Counted from the stretch's first letter, positions 8,474 through 16,977 are shown. The stretch is 40,988 nt of DNA from an uncultured Bacilli bacterium (GCA_944363795.1 CALVVG010000006.1:1-40988), one strand, 5' to 3'. The notes: generated from the sequence alone by a model not told the origin. Program-made: numbers and translations.

Positions 8474-9739
8474 TTATTCTTCTAACAATTTAACTTGCAC
8501 TTTGGCATTAAATATTTTTCCTTGATCATAATTTTGTTCTTCTCCAGTACCATGAAGAGTAAATGATATTGTATATTTTTGAGTATTATTTGGTTCTATT
8601 GCAATGCGTGTTGCAAAAGTTTCATTATTCCATGGAGTTGTATCCCAATCTTGTTTATAACCATTATTATCACTAGTTACACGATACCAAAAATTGTTAC
8701 TTTCAAAAGTATTTTGATTAACAATCCAATTTAAATCATAATATAAAACTTTATTTGTTGTATTTGTAACTTCGAATGTTAAATCTGGAATAGAAGTATT
8801 TACACCTTGACCAACTTGATCATCAGGGTAAATATTTTCAGCATTTATAACATCTTGATTATCATAAATTACTACTAAATCAGCAGTAGTAAAATCAATT
8901 CCACCATTTCCATCTTCACTAGTTCCCCCACCATTGTCATTTATATTAATATTTGTACAATTTTTGTCACAAACATTATCTTTATCCTCATCGCAATTTA
9001 TATCACAAATGCCATCACCGTTTACATCTAAATCCAGATCCTTAATACCATCACCATCAATATCTCGATCTAAATCAATTTCTCCATCACCATCATAATC
9101 AATGTTCATATCTGGCCATCCGTCATTATTTGTATCACAATTTATATCACAAACGCCATCACCATCAATATCTTGATTAATTTTATTAAATATTGTTCCA
9201 TCCTCCATTACAACATTAAAAATTGGTTTTCTATTATTATGATAATCTATATTACGATCAGGTTTTTGATCTTTATCTATATCACAATTTATATCGCATA
9301 TACCATCATCATCTAAATCAATATTCAAATCAGGTATTCCATCCCCATCTAAATCTTGATTCATTTGCATACGTCCTAAATATTGAACTCCGGAATAAGT
9401 GGCAAAACCTCCTAAGAAAAGGAAAGCTAAAGCAAAAAGAATTATTAAACCTAAATTACCATTCTTCTTAAATTGAAAAACTAATTTACTACCATTTTTA
9501 GCAACTTTTAAGCTACCTGGCAAATAAATTTCATTATCTTTAGTATCAAAGCAAATATTTAAAACTTTTTCTATGTGTTTTTTTTCTATTTTATATTTGC
9601 CTTCATACATCGATTCTAATTTTTCTTTTATTTTCTCATCTTGTTTTTCGGCATTTAAAAGCATAAACTCTTTTAAATCAATAAGTTCTCTTTTATTATT
9701 TGTTTCTACTTTCAAATCTTTTTCATTTCTTTTTGCCAT
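8474..9739 (-). CDS. Single-pass membrane protein with calcium-binding DxDxDG repeats and TasA-like head
   Basis: A 421-residue protein in three parts. The cytoplasmic N-terminus (1-92) is charged. One hydrophobic helix (about 96-117, NLGLIILFALAFLFLGG) crosses the membrane. The outer part starts with about 135 residues of aspartate-rich repeats (129-262) of thrombospondin type 3 style, D-x-D-x-D-G-x-x-D, including three near-identical DGICDINCD/DGVCDINCD units whose paired cysteines could form disulfides. After a Gly/Ser linker, residues 285-421 form a beta-rich domain resembling TasA/camelysin-type surface domains (GVNTSIPDLTFEVTN, then QNYDQGKIFNAKVQV). ATG start with GAGGGTAG upstream, 12 bases after the preceding gene. 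Last gene of the operon, so probably the outward-facing partner of the inner AAA+ protein. Function unknown. Confidence 0.8.
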   Translation of the reverse strand: MAKRNEKDLKVETNNKRELIDLKEFMLLNAEKQDEKIKEKLESMYEGKYKIEKKHIEKVLNICFDTKDNEIYLPGSLKVAKNGSKLVFQFKKNGNLGLIILFALAFLFLGGFATYSGVQYLGRMQMNQDLDGDGIPDLNIDLDDDGICDINCDIDKDQKPDRNIDYHNNRKPIFNVVMEDGTIFNKINQDIDGDGVCDINCDTNNDGWPDMNIDYDGDGEIDLDRDIDGDGIKDLDLDVNGDGICDINCDEDKDNVCDKNCTNININDNGGGTSEDGNGGIDFTTADLVVIYDNQDVINAENIYPDDQVGQGVNTSIPDLTFEVTNTTNKVLYYDLNWIVNQNTFESNNFWYRVTSDNNGYKQDWDTTPWNNETFATRIAIEPNNTQKYTISFTLHGTGEEQNYDQGKIFNAKVQVKLLEE

Positions 9740-9751
9740 AATCTACCCTCA

Positions 9752-10840
9752 CTATTTTAATATTGCATTAGCCTTTTTAGAATTTTTTTCGAAATCATCA
9801 AAAAAATCTTGAAAACATTTTCTAATATTATTATAAATTCTTTCTTTTCTTTTATTAGCTTCCCTAAATTCTTTAGTTATAATTTTTTTAAATTCACTTT
9901 CTTTAATTTGAGCGGAAAATACAAAATCATTAATTAATTTACTTATAATGGCTTCATTATAAACGGCTTTTTCAACACTTTCCTTATCTTTTAGTGCATC
10001 ATCATTTATAAAAAATGCTAAATCATATTTTTCTTTAATTAATGGATCTTTTATTTCCTTATTTTCTTTAACTATTGATGTAACTGGTTTTATATTATTT
10101 TTTTCTAAATATTCCCATAACTCCAAAGCTTTTATAAAATTTGGTTCTTTTAAAATTACGTTAGTTTTTCTTATTGGACTTCTTACGGGACTGCTTTCTT
10201 TTAAGCCTTTAATAAAAGTACTATTTTTAAAAGCTCCTATAACATCTCGTATATATTCAATACGTTCATCTAAAGTATGACCATCTTTTGAAGCATTAAC
10301 CTCATCGTGATAACTGCTTTCCAAATTTAACGTTATTTTTACTTGAGCATTTTTTATTTTTTGTATTCCTTCATAACTAACATTATTAGTTATTTTAGCA
10401 AATGACTTTTGATCAGATTCGCTTAATTTATTTTGAACAAACATATATAAATTATCAACTAATGATTTAATAAATCTGTTTTCATATAAATCAATTGTTT
10501 CTTCTCGGTAAACATTTAATAATTTTAAAGGAATAACAGTTCCATCATCATGAACTTCTTGAATTAAATTAGTATTTTGAGCTAAATGTCTAATAGATTC
10601 TTCAGTCACAACTTTGGCTTTTTCTATTGGAACTATATTTTCTTCTTGAACAATAAATCGTCTGGGATTTCGAATAATATTGTCTAGATATGGTATTGAT
10701 TCTTCTACCATATCTATCCAAGTTGTATCACTTACTTGTTTTTCAATGTTTCTTTTTATAGAAATATTAGAACTAGTTGATTCAATAAATTTTGTAATTT
10801 TATCTTTATTTAAATTATTTAAATAATCTACTATATTCAT
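9752..10840 (-). CDS. DUF2357/McrC-like protein without a visible nuclease motif
   Basis: A soluble 362-residue protein with no membrane helix. The segment IPLKLLNVYREETIDLYENRFIKSLVDNL (about 103-131) matches the hallmark of DUF2357 proteins (a YENRF-type motif), which are N-terminal to or related to McrC, the partner of the McrB motor. In McrC this region is followed by a PD-(D/E)xK nuclease. Here the C-terminal 150 residues are helical and lysine/glutamate-rich, and no D...E-x-K triad stands out, so endonuclease activity is doubtful. It is 7 bases downstream of the McrB-like ATPase gene and 12 bases upstream of the Ca-repeat protein gene, which supports a shared complex. ATG start with AGGTG upstream. 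Family assignment is from motif memory and should be tested by profile search. Confidence 0.65.
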   Translation of the reverse strand: MNIVDYLNNLNKDKITKFIESTSSNISIKRNIEKQVSDTTWIDMVEESIPYLDNIIRNPRRFIVQEENIVPIEKAKVVTEESIRHLAQNTNLIQEVHDDGTVIPLKLLNVYREETIDLYENRFIKSLVDNLYMFVQNKLSESDQKSFAKITNNVSYEGIQKIKNAQVKITLNLESSYHDEVNASKDGHTLDERIEYIRDVIGAFKNSTFIKGLKESSPVRSPIRKTNVILKEPNFIKALELWEYLEKNNIKPVTSIVKENKEIKDPLIKEKYDLAFFINDDALKDKESVEKAVYNEAIISKLINDFVFSAQIKESEFKKIITKEFREANKRKERIYNNIRKCFQDFFDDFEKNSKKANAILK

Positions 10841-10847
10841 ATTTCAC

Positions 10848-12353
10848 CTATATTGTTTTCTTAAGTCGAAGTAAATATGCTTTACATTCTGGAGTTTTAC
10901 CAGTTCCAAATAATTTTTCAAGATAATTTATCAAGCCATCAATTTCATCTTTAATATATGCTAAATTTAATTGTTCAAACTTTCTTAGTATTTTATGAGC
11001 AATCAAATAATCTATACCAGCTACTTCGTCACCACCACAAGCCACAAATGCTGGAACAAATTCTCTTAATTGTTTAACTATACGATTACCAAAAGCTAAA
11101 CGGAAATGATCTATAACATATCTATCTAATTGAGCAATTTTTTCCAATGTTTCATCTGTAACGGGATTTTTTTGAGCTGCTTCTATAAATAAATTTTGAA
11201 AATATTTATAACTTACTTTAACAGCTTCGGTATCAGGTGCTGTAAATGGTTCACATTTATCATCTATTGCAATAGGCATAGCTCTATCATAAACTTTATC
11301 AGTTATCATAAATGTAGAGTCATCATTATTGATTGTACCAACATACCACATATTTTCTGGAATTTTCAATTTTCCTTCATCCAATTTTTGAGGATCATTT
11401 GGCCAAACATTAGGAACTAATTCTACAACCCAATCTTTTTTATTTGGAAGTTCTAGAATTGATAACATTTCTGCAAAATAATATTCAACACGGGAAATAT
11501 TCATTTCATCAAGTAATGTTATATAAACTTCATCAGTATATTGGGCTTCATACATTTTTTCAAGTATTTCAGTTTCATTAAATTTTTTAGTAAATTCATT
11601 AAAATATCCAAATATTTCAGTTGAATCTCTCCATGATGGTTGAACACTAGCAACAGTTGTTTCATTTTCAACAAAAGAACCAAATGCATAAGCAAGTGAT
11701 GTTTTACCAGTACCAGAGATACCTTCCAATATAATTAATTTATTTGAAGCAAATGAAGCAACAAATAAACGAATTAAATTAATATCATAATATAAATGTA
11801 ACTTTGATGCTGAATAATTACGAAACATATCGCATAATTGTTCTAATGAAAAATCGTTATTAATTACAGCTGGTGTATAATCACTAAACTTTTGATCAAC
11901 AGAACTTAATTTAAAGAATCTACTTTCACCATCTTTTAATTCATTTTTAATATTTCCTTCTTCATCATATTCAATATTGCCTTCACTATCTGTAAGCTCA
12001 GCAATTTTGGAATTTTGTTTTTTTAATTTTAATATTTCATTATTTAATACTTCTATTTCATCAATTAATTGGTCTTCTTTTTTGACATTTCTTCTATATC
12101 TCATATATGTCCTAACTGCTCGATAAATTAAAAAGATAATAATTGCAAAAATTGCTATTAAAAATATAATAGATAATATTAATATTACCATTCCTAATCC
12201 AGTTAAATCGCTTTTATAATCTTGAACTACAGTAACATAATTAACTATATTAAATATTTGACCTAAACCTTCACCAATTCCTTTAATAATTGCTAAAAAA
12301 CCTTCAAATAGCGGTTCCATAAACTTTGTAAAAAATTCTCCATACACATTCAT
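10848..12353 (-). CDS. Membrane-anchored McrB-like AAA+ ATPase/GTPase
   Basis: 501 residues. A hydrophobic, glycine-rich N-terminus (about 5-42) and a strong membrane helix (53-79) are followed by a basic stop-transfer stretch and a coiled coil (about 92-120). The AAA+ domain shows Walker A GISGTGKT (211-218), PSWRDSTEIFGYFN (239-252, the W-R-D...GY pattern typical of McrB), Walker B ITLLDE (278-283) and YVGTINNDDST (337-347) in place of the McrB signature GTMNxxDRS, with an arginine in VYDRA (358). McrB-type motors hydrolyse GTP or ATP and drive a McrC partner; the next gene is such a partner. Ordinary McrB is soluble with an N-terminal DNA-reading domain. Here that domain is replaced by membrane anchors. 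ATG start with AAGGAGG ten bases upstream. Confidence 0.82.
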   Translation of the reverse strand: MNVYGEFFTKFMEPLFEGFLAIIKGIGEGLGQIFNIVNYVTVVQDYKSDLTGLGMVILILSIIFLIAIFAIIIFLIYRAVRTYMRYRRNVKKEDQLIDEIEVLNNEILKLKKQNSKIAELTDSEGNIEYDEEGNIKNELKDGESRFFKLSSVDQKFSDYTPAVINNDFSLEQLCDMFRNYSASKLHLYYDINLIRLFVASFASNKLIILEGISGTGKTSLAYAFGSFVENETTVASVQPSWRDSTEIFGYFNEFTKKFNETEILEKMYEAQYTDEVYITLLDEMNISRVEYYFAEMLSILELPNKKDWVVELVPNVWPNDPQKLDEGKLKIPENMWYVGTINNDDSTFMITDKVYDRAMPIAIDDKCEPFTAPDTEAVKVSYKYFQNLFIEAAQKNPVTDETLEKIAQLDRYVIDHFRLAFGNRIVKQLREFVPAFVACGGDEVAGIDYLIAHKILRKFEQLNLAYIKDEIDGLINYLEKLFGTGKTPECKAYLLRLKKTI

Positions 12354-12358
12354 TTCAA

Positions 12359-13432
12359 CTAATCCTCCTTATTCTTAATTACAAACTTTATATTATTTTT
12401 TTCCCAAGTATATTCATTTTCTTTATTATTTTCTATAAATTCTTTATTGACGATAACTTCCATATCATATGTAAATTTATTTTCATTTACATTTTCATTG
12501 TTTAAATATTCATAAATTAAATTAAAGCCCATTTCTTTTATAGTATTTAAACTATCAATATATTTACTTTCATCATCAACGTTAACTAATATTTTAATAT
12601 ATTTTTTTAAATATTGATTATCAAACTCTTTAAGGATATTTGGCCTTTTATTTAAAAAATCATTCATTTTGATTAGATATGTACCAATTTCTTTATTGCT
12701 AATTAATTCCATTAATATTTTAATTTTTAATAATTCGTAAGACATTTCCAAAAACTTTGTTGTAAATTCTTTTTTTATTTCTGCAATCAGATCCTTATCA
12801 TATTCATCTAACCCCTTTATATTATAATTAAAATTAAAAGTATAATATAATGGCTCTATTGTATAAATACGATATTCATTGCTATAATCCTTCGATTTAT
12901 AAAGTTCAAAAAATTTATTATCATCCTTATTGTTTTTCTTAATTGCATCAAATAAATCATTTATTCTAATTCTATCATTAGCATAAACTTTTAATAATTT
13001 AGTCTTTTTTAGATAATTTAATAAATATTTAAATTTACTTTTAGTATCTATAAAATTACCATCAATTACATTCGTTGAAATATCTACATAACAAGCAGTA
13101 CAAACTATTACAGACAATAAAAAAGTTTCATTTTTCTTTTGCCTAAGCATTCCTTCCTGTGCTGTTTTTTTACAATATTTAATTATTGATTGGAGCACTA
13201 AATTAATATTATCATTTGAATATTCAATGGGATTATCCCGATGTATATTATTATCAAAATAGTAACTATTAGCATATATATCTATTACATCTTTACATAT
13301 ACTATTAAATTCGTTTTTAGTTTTCCACATTTTATTTTCTTCTAAAGTAATTAACGATTCTAGTATCTTAGCATATTCCAATAAATCCTTTTTCTTTTTT
13401 TCTACGTATTTATCGATAACACTTAAACTCAC
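12359..13432 (-). CDS. Helical protein of unknown function, first gene of the McrBC-like operon
   Basis: 357 residues, mostly charged helices with many K, N, D, Y and I residues. No signal peptide or clear membrane helix, though one short hydrophobic stretch with two cysteines (LLSVIVCTACYVD) occurs near residue 106. I do not recognise the family. Start is GTG at 13430-13432, chosen because AGGTGA lies eight bases upstream; no earlier start fits. The stop is 5 bases before the McrB-like gene, whose ribosome site overlaps the end of this frame, so the two are translationally linked. It may be a substrate-recognition or structural subunit of the operon's complex, which is inference from context only. 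Confidence 0.7.
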   Translation of the reverse strand: MSLSVIDKYVEKKKKDLLEYAKILESLITLEENKMWKTKNEFNSICKDVIDIYANSYYFDNNIHRDNPIEYSNDNINLVLQSIIKYCKKTAQEGMLRQKKNETFLLSVIVCTACYVDISTNVIDGNFIDTKSKFKYLLNYLKKTKLLKVYANDRIRINDLFDAIKKNNKDDNKFFELYKSKDYSNEYRIYTIEPLYYTFNFNYNIKGLDEYDKDLIAEIKKEFTTKFLEMSYELLKIKILMELISNKEIGTYLIKMNDFLNKRPNILKEFDNQYLKKYIKILVNVDDESKYIDSLNTIKEMGFNLIYEYLNNENVNENKFTYDMEVIVNKEFIENNKENEYTWEKNNIKFVIKNKED

Positions 13433-13462
13433 TATCTATGTCACCTAACCTATTCTTTATAA

Positions 13463-13498
13463 ATTATATCAAACTAAAAATTATAATGCAATATTGCA
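13463..13498 (-). promoter_or_regulatory. Promoter of the McrBC-like operon with a palindrome over its -35 box
   Basis: Minus-strand TTGCAT (13486-13491), a 17-base spacer and TATAAT (13463-13468). A perfect 12-bp palindrome, TGCAATATTGCA (13487-13498), overlaps the -35 hexamer and is positioned like an operator. Confidence 0.7.
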
Positions 13499-13542
13499 AT
13501 TATCATTTTACTAAAAATCCAAAATTTTATTTTCGTAAATCC

Positions 13543-13585
13543 AGTGTAAAATACACTTGAATACATAAATAATATAAGATAAAAT
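13543..13585 (+). promoter_or_regulatory. Promoter of the 13608 gene pair with inverted repeat at its -35 box
   Basis: Plus-strand TTGAAT (13557-13562), a 17-base spacer and TAAAAT (13580-13585). The inverted repeat AGTGTAAAATACACT (13543-13557; arms 6 bases, spacer 3) abuts and shares one base with the -35 hexamer and may bind a regulator. Confidence 0.65.
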
Positions 13586-13607
13586 TAAAATAGAAAGAAG
13601 GTTTAAC

Positions 13608-14279
13608 ATGACAATATATGACGATTATGAATCAAAAAAAATGCTCGAAAGTATAAACAGAAGTAATTTTCAAAAAAAATACATGCAAAATTTTAATTTA
13701 GAAAAAAATAAAGAAGTGTTATATGAAAAATCCCGAGGTAACGTTAAAATTGAAAAAAGGAAAAAGAAGAAACTTCCTTGTGTTATTATAATATTAATGG
13801 TTGCTGGTATTACTGCTACAGTCAGTTCCCATATAATAAATTTAAAAAATGATATTGGAGCTAGTATTTATGCCATTAGCAATGATACTACTGTTGACGA
13901 TCATACATTTAAAACTAATGATGGCTTCGATTATGACAACAAAAGTATTGCTGCAAGTGTCTTAGCATCAGATAATCAAGAAAATTTAGATATAAAACTA
14001 TATAATTTATATTTAGATTATAATTATCAAGTCATAGAGCAAATGAACGAAGTATTTGCTCATATGCATACAATAATAAGCAACAATCCAGATGCTTTTA
14101 CAACAGAACAAAAGAAAGTATGCTTTTATCCAGATTTTCAAAGCTATTTATCAGCTCGTGGATTTAGTGATTTAGAAGATTATAAAAAAAAGATGAACGA
14201 AATTATAAATATCTATAATAATTATCAAAATATTGATGAAAAATTAACAGAAGAATTTAATAATATAGGAGGAAGATAG
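13608..14279 (+). CDS. Single-pass membrane protein of unknown function
   Basis: 223 residues. A charged cytoplasmic N-terminus ends in a very basic block (KIEKRKKKKL, 47-56) and is followed by one membrane helix (about 57-75). The outer part (about 80-223) has a low-complexity linker and then a helical domain (LYNLYLDYNYQVIEQMNEVFAHMH ...). The family is not recognised. The outer domain resembles the helical, coiled-coil style of extracytoplasmic domains in small Bacillota membrane proteins, nothing more specific. ATG start with AGAAGG six bases upstream. It is separated by one base from the next gene, which it probably works with. The unit is transcribed divergently from the McrBC-like operon. 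Confidence 0.75.
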   Translation: MTIYDDYESKKMLESINRSNFQKKYMQNFNLEKNKEVLYEKSRGNVKIEKRKKKKLPCVIIILMVAGITATVSSHIINLKNDIGASIYAISNDTTVDDHTFKTNDGFDYDNKSIAASVLASDNQENLDIKLYNLYLDYNYQVIEQMNEVFAHMHTIISNNPDAFTTEQKKVCFYPDFQSYLSARGFSDLEDYKKKMNEIINIYNNYQNIDEKLTEEFNNIGGR

Positions 14280-14280
14280 A

Positions 14281-14532
14281 ATGGATAATTTTACAGAAAT
14301 TGATACTTTAACTTTAAATAATGGAAAAAGTTATATTGTAACAGATCAAATAGTTATTGAAAATGATACATATTTATTTTTAAATAATGAAAATGATTAT
14401 AGCGATTTTTGTATAAAAAAATTAATACCTAATAATAATGAAGAATTGCAAGGCATTGAAACAAAAGAAGAATTTAATAGAGTATTAAATGCTTTTTTAG
14501 AAAAAAATAAAGATTTATTAAAAGAAGAATAG
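14281..14532 (+). CDS. Small acidic protein of unknown function
   Basis: 83 residues, acidic, soluble, with four or five predicted beta strands (TLTLNNGKSYIVTDQIVIENDTYLFLNN) followed by a C-terminal helix. The size and strand pattern recall DUF1292-like small proteins, but I see no signature motif. ATG start with AGGAGG (14268-14273) lying inside the end of the preceding gene and one base between the two frames, so translation is coupled. Its last codons and stop lie inside the shared terminator at 14521-14550. Confidence 0.7.
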   Translation: MDNFTEIDTLTLNNGKSYIVTDQIVIENDTYLFLNNENDYSDFCIKKLIPNNNEELQGIETKEEFNRVLNAFLEKNKDLLKEE

Positions 14533-14550
14533 CTGTGCTATTCTTCTTTT
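14521..14550. terminator. Bidirectional terminator whose arms encode both convergent C-termini
   Basis: Perfect 13-bp arms (14521-14533 and 14537-14549) with a 3-base loop, T-rich at both exits. It contains the stop codon of the plus-strand gene (14530-14532) and that of pbpB on the minus strand (14538-14540). Both proteins end in the same KEE tripeptide encoded by the arms. Confidence 0.9.
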
Positions 14551-16658
14551 AATTCAATATTCAAAATCATATTATTTACATCTATTACAGTATCAACGCT
14601 AATGCTTTGCGAAACAACATAGCCATATCCATTGCTTTCAAAATTTAAACCTATTAAGCCACAATATGTTTTAACTTCACTTAAACTCCATCCTGTCATA
14701 TCAGGCATTTTAATTTCTAACCCATTAGTTACCAAAAATAGTTTTCCTCCTTCTAAAAGGGTGCTATTTTTTAAAGGATATTGATTAATAATATATTTAC
14801 CATTACCAATATTAGTTATTTTTATTTTTTTATTTTCCAGTAAAGCATTAACAGTATTAATATCTTTACTTAAATAATTATCTATATTTATAATTTTACT
14901 TAAATCATTTTCTGTTGTATCTTCTGTTAATTTAGCATATTTACCAATTTCTTCAATAGCTTTTGTAGTCACATCTGCAAATCTTAAACTATTTCCTTCA
15001 AAACGCCGAGCAGCTGCGTAAACAATGTATTGAGGTTTATCTTCAGGAAAAATTCCCCCAAAAGATCTAATAGAATCATATTCACCAGTCAAATATCCAC
15101 CATTTGGTGACGCAATTTGAGCAGTTCCAGTTTTGCCCATTAAACTTAATCCTTCTGGTTGCCAAGCTGTTCCATTTAAGCCTTCGTATACTACTTTATG
15201 CATAAGCTCATGCATTTTTTCAACAGTCGAACTGCTAAAAACATTATTAACTACAGTCCTCATACCTTCATAAGTTACATCACCATTACTATCAACAATT
15301 TTATCTACTATGTATGGTTTTATCATATTTCCATCATTAGTCATCGTCGATAACGCTTGAAGCATTTGTATTGGTGTAACACTTATCCCTTGTCCAAATG
15401 CTGAGTTGGCCAATTCAGATTTATAAACTACATCTACATCACCAGTAACTTCATTAGCAAGTTCGATTCCTGTTTTTTTCCCAAAACCAAGTAAATCATA
15501 ATAATCTAATAAGTTTTTGTCTCCAGAATCAGCTAAACGAAAAGCTAGCATTGTTGCTGCAACATTTGAAGAATAAGCAAATCCTGTATCAAAATTTATT
15601 TCACCCCATGTTTTATCAACATCACTAATAATAGTTTGAGAATCAACTTGAATTGATCCAGACTTATAAACTTCATTACCATCATATAAACCTTCTTCGA
15701 TAGCTGATGCAAAAGAAAATATTTTCATAACCGAACCAGGTTCATATTGATAACTAACTAATGGATTCATATAGCTAGAAATTGTATTCATATTATTTGG
15801 ATTAAAATTAGGGCTGGTAGCACTTGCCACAATTGCTCCAGTATTTGCGTCCATCACTGTAAATATAGCCCACTCTGTATTATATTCATCTTGGAATGAT
15901 TTAACAGCATTTTCAGCTATAAGCTGAATACTACGATCAATAGTCAAATAAATATCTGAGCCATCTACTGCTTCTACAGTTTCTTCTGGAGTATTAGGAA
16001 TTTTGTAATTACTGGATGTATATTTTAAATAAGTTGTATAACCATCTGTACCTGACAAAATATCATTGTAATATCCTTCAATACCTAATTCTCCAACTAA
16101 TTTTCCTTCTTCATTTTTTTTGGCATAGCCAATAATGTATGAAGCGAATGTAGAATTACTATAATACCTTTTTTTTGAATTAGTAATAAAATCTATACCT
16201 GGCAAATCTAATTTTTCAATAGCGTGTTTTAAAACTTCGGTTATTTCATAACCTCCAGGTCTTAATTCTACTTGATAAGCATCTCGATTTAAAAGCTCTA
16301 ATATTTTTTCTTCACTCATTTGCAGAAGTGGCGATAATGCTTGAGCAGTAGCTTCTTTATCTACAACATGCCTTGGCTTATTTTCATCAGTTGTTCTTGA
16401 TTCATCCAAATAGGCAATTACCGTATAAGAATTAACCGATGTAGCAAGTTCTTCGCCATTAACATCAAAAATACTTCCACGACTAGCATATAATTTTTTG
16501 GTAAAAGTTGTAATAGATGCCGATTTTTCCTGCAAATTAATACCATCTACTTTATCACTTAAAACAACATAGGATAACTTAATAATGGCACAAACAAATA
16601 AAATAGCAACAATTAAAATAATAACTTTTGATATTTTAACAGTTGCTATTTTTTTCAT
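14538..16658 (-). CDS. pbpB: Septal penicillin-binding protein 2B/2X-like transpeptidase with two PASTA domains
   Basis: Division transpeptidase (FtsI family) that cross-links septal peptidoglycan. 706 residues: membrane helix 11-33, dimerisation domain starting near RGSIFDVNG (60-68), transpeptidase domain with S309-VMK, SSN at 363-365 and KTGTAQ at 509-514, then two C-terminal PASTA repeats (about 585-646 and 647-704). All three catalytic motifs are intact, unlike the PBP at 59-1318. PASTA domains bind peptidoglycan or muropeptides. ATG start with GAGGGGAG upstream and 15 bases after ftsL. Last gene of the mraZ-rsmH-ftsL-pbpB operon, where this protein is expected. In Bacillus the cluster continues to mraY-murD; here it stops at a strong terminator. 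Confidence 0.95.
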   Translation of the reverse strand: MKKIATVKISKVIILIVAILFVCAIIKLSYVVLSDKVDGINLQEKSASITTFTKKLYASRGSIFDVNGEELATSVNSYTVIAYLDESRTTDENKPRHVVDKEATAQALSPLLQMSEEKILELLNRDAYQVELRPGGYEITEVLKHAIEKLDLPGIDFITNSKKRYYSNSTFASYIIGYAKKNEEGKLVGELGIEGYYNDILSGTDGYTTYLKYTSSNYKIPNTPEETVEAVDGSDIYLTIDRSIQLIAENAVKSFQDEYNTEWAIFTVMDANTGAIVASATSPNFNPNNMNTISSYMNPLVSYQYEPGSVMKIFSFASAIEEGLYDGNEVYKSGSIQVDSQTIISDVDKTWGEINFDTGFAYSSNVAATMLAFRLADSGDKNLLDYYDLLGFGKKTGIELANEVTGDVDVVYKSELANSAFGQGISVTPIQMLQALSTMTNDGNMIKPYIVDKIVDSNGDVTYEGMRTVVNNVFSSSTVEKMHELMHKVVYEGLNGTAWQPEGLSLMGKTGTAQIASPNGGYLTGEYDSIRSFGGIFPEDKPQYIVYAAARRFEGNSLRFADVTTKAIEEIGKYAKLTEDTTENDLSKIINIDNYLSKDINTVNALLENKKIKITNIGNGKYIINQYPLKNSTLLEGGKLFLVTNGLEIKMPDMTGWSLSEVKTYCGLIGLNFESNGYGYVVSQSISVDTVIDVNNMILNIELKEE

Positions 16659-16673
16659 TTTTTAATTCTCCCC

Positions 16674-16973
16674 TCATTCAGCTGAAATAATTTTGATATT
16701 ACCATTTATATAAGAAAGTCCATATTCTTCTGCTACTTTTTGAATATTTTCCAAACTTGCTAATTCATCTACTTGCATAGCTAAACTTTGATTTACAAGT
16801 TCTTGGCTTTCAATATTATCTCGTAACTTTTCCACTTCATTGTTTGTTTTACTTAACAATGAACTTGTATAAACATTAAACATTGGTATAGCTAGTAATA
16901 AACAAATTACTAAACCATACATAAATTTTTCTCCTTTAAGTAATTTTACTTTTTTAGTTTTCTTACTAGCCAC
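16674..16973 (-). CDS. ftsL: Cell division protein FtsL-like
   Basis: A 99-residue bitopic protein: a basic cytoplasmic tail (KKTKKVKLLKGEK), one membrane helix (about 18-38) and an extracellular coiled coil (about 40-76, NNEVEKLRDNIESQELVNQSL) ending in a short conserved-style tail (IQKVAEEYGLSYING). This is the size and architecture of FtsL, which binds DivIC and recruits or activates the septal transpeptidase. FtsL diverges strongly in sequence, so position between rsmH and pbpB carries much of the weight. GTG start (16971-16973); the AAGGA ribosome site lies within the last codons of rsmH, four bases separate the frames. Confidence 0.88.
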   Translation of the reverse strand: MASKKTKKVKLLKGEKFMYGLVICLLLAIPMFNVYTSSLLSKTNNEVEKLRDNIESQELVNQSLAMQVDELASLENIQKVAEEYGLSYINGNIKIISAE

Positions 16974-16977
16974 ACTC

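Noticed and set aside
8940-9360. Tandem DNA repeats in the Ca-repeat gene considered as CRISPR or satellite
   Set aside because: The repeats are in frame, imperfect and explained by DxDxDG protein units; spacing does not fit a CRISPR array.
8990-9360. Dockerin assignment for the DxDxDG repeats
   Set aside because: Dockerins have two roughly 22-residue calcium loops with flanking helices; here there are many irregular units in an extended stalk next to a membrane helix.
10848-12353. Plain MoxR-type chaperone ATPase
   Set aside because: The PSWRD...GYFN and TINNDDST motifs and the adjacent DUF2357-like gene fit McrB better, although MoxR-like annotation is a possible database label.
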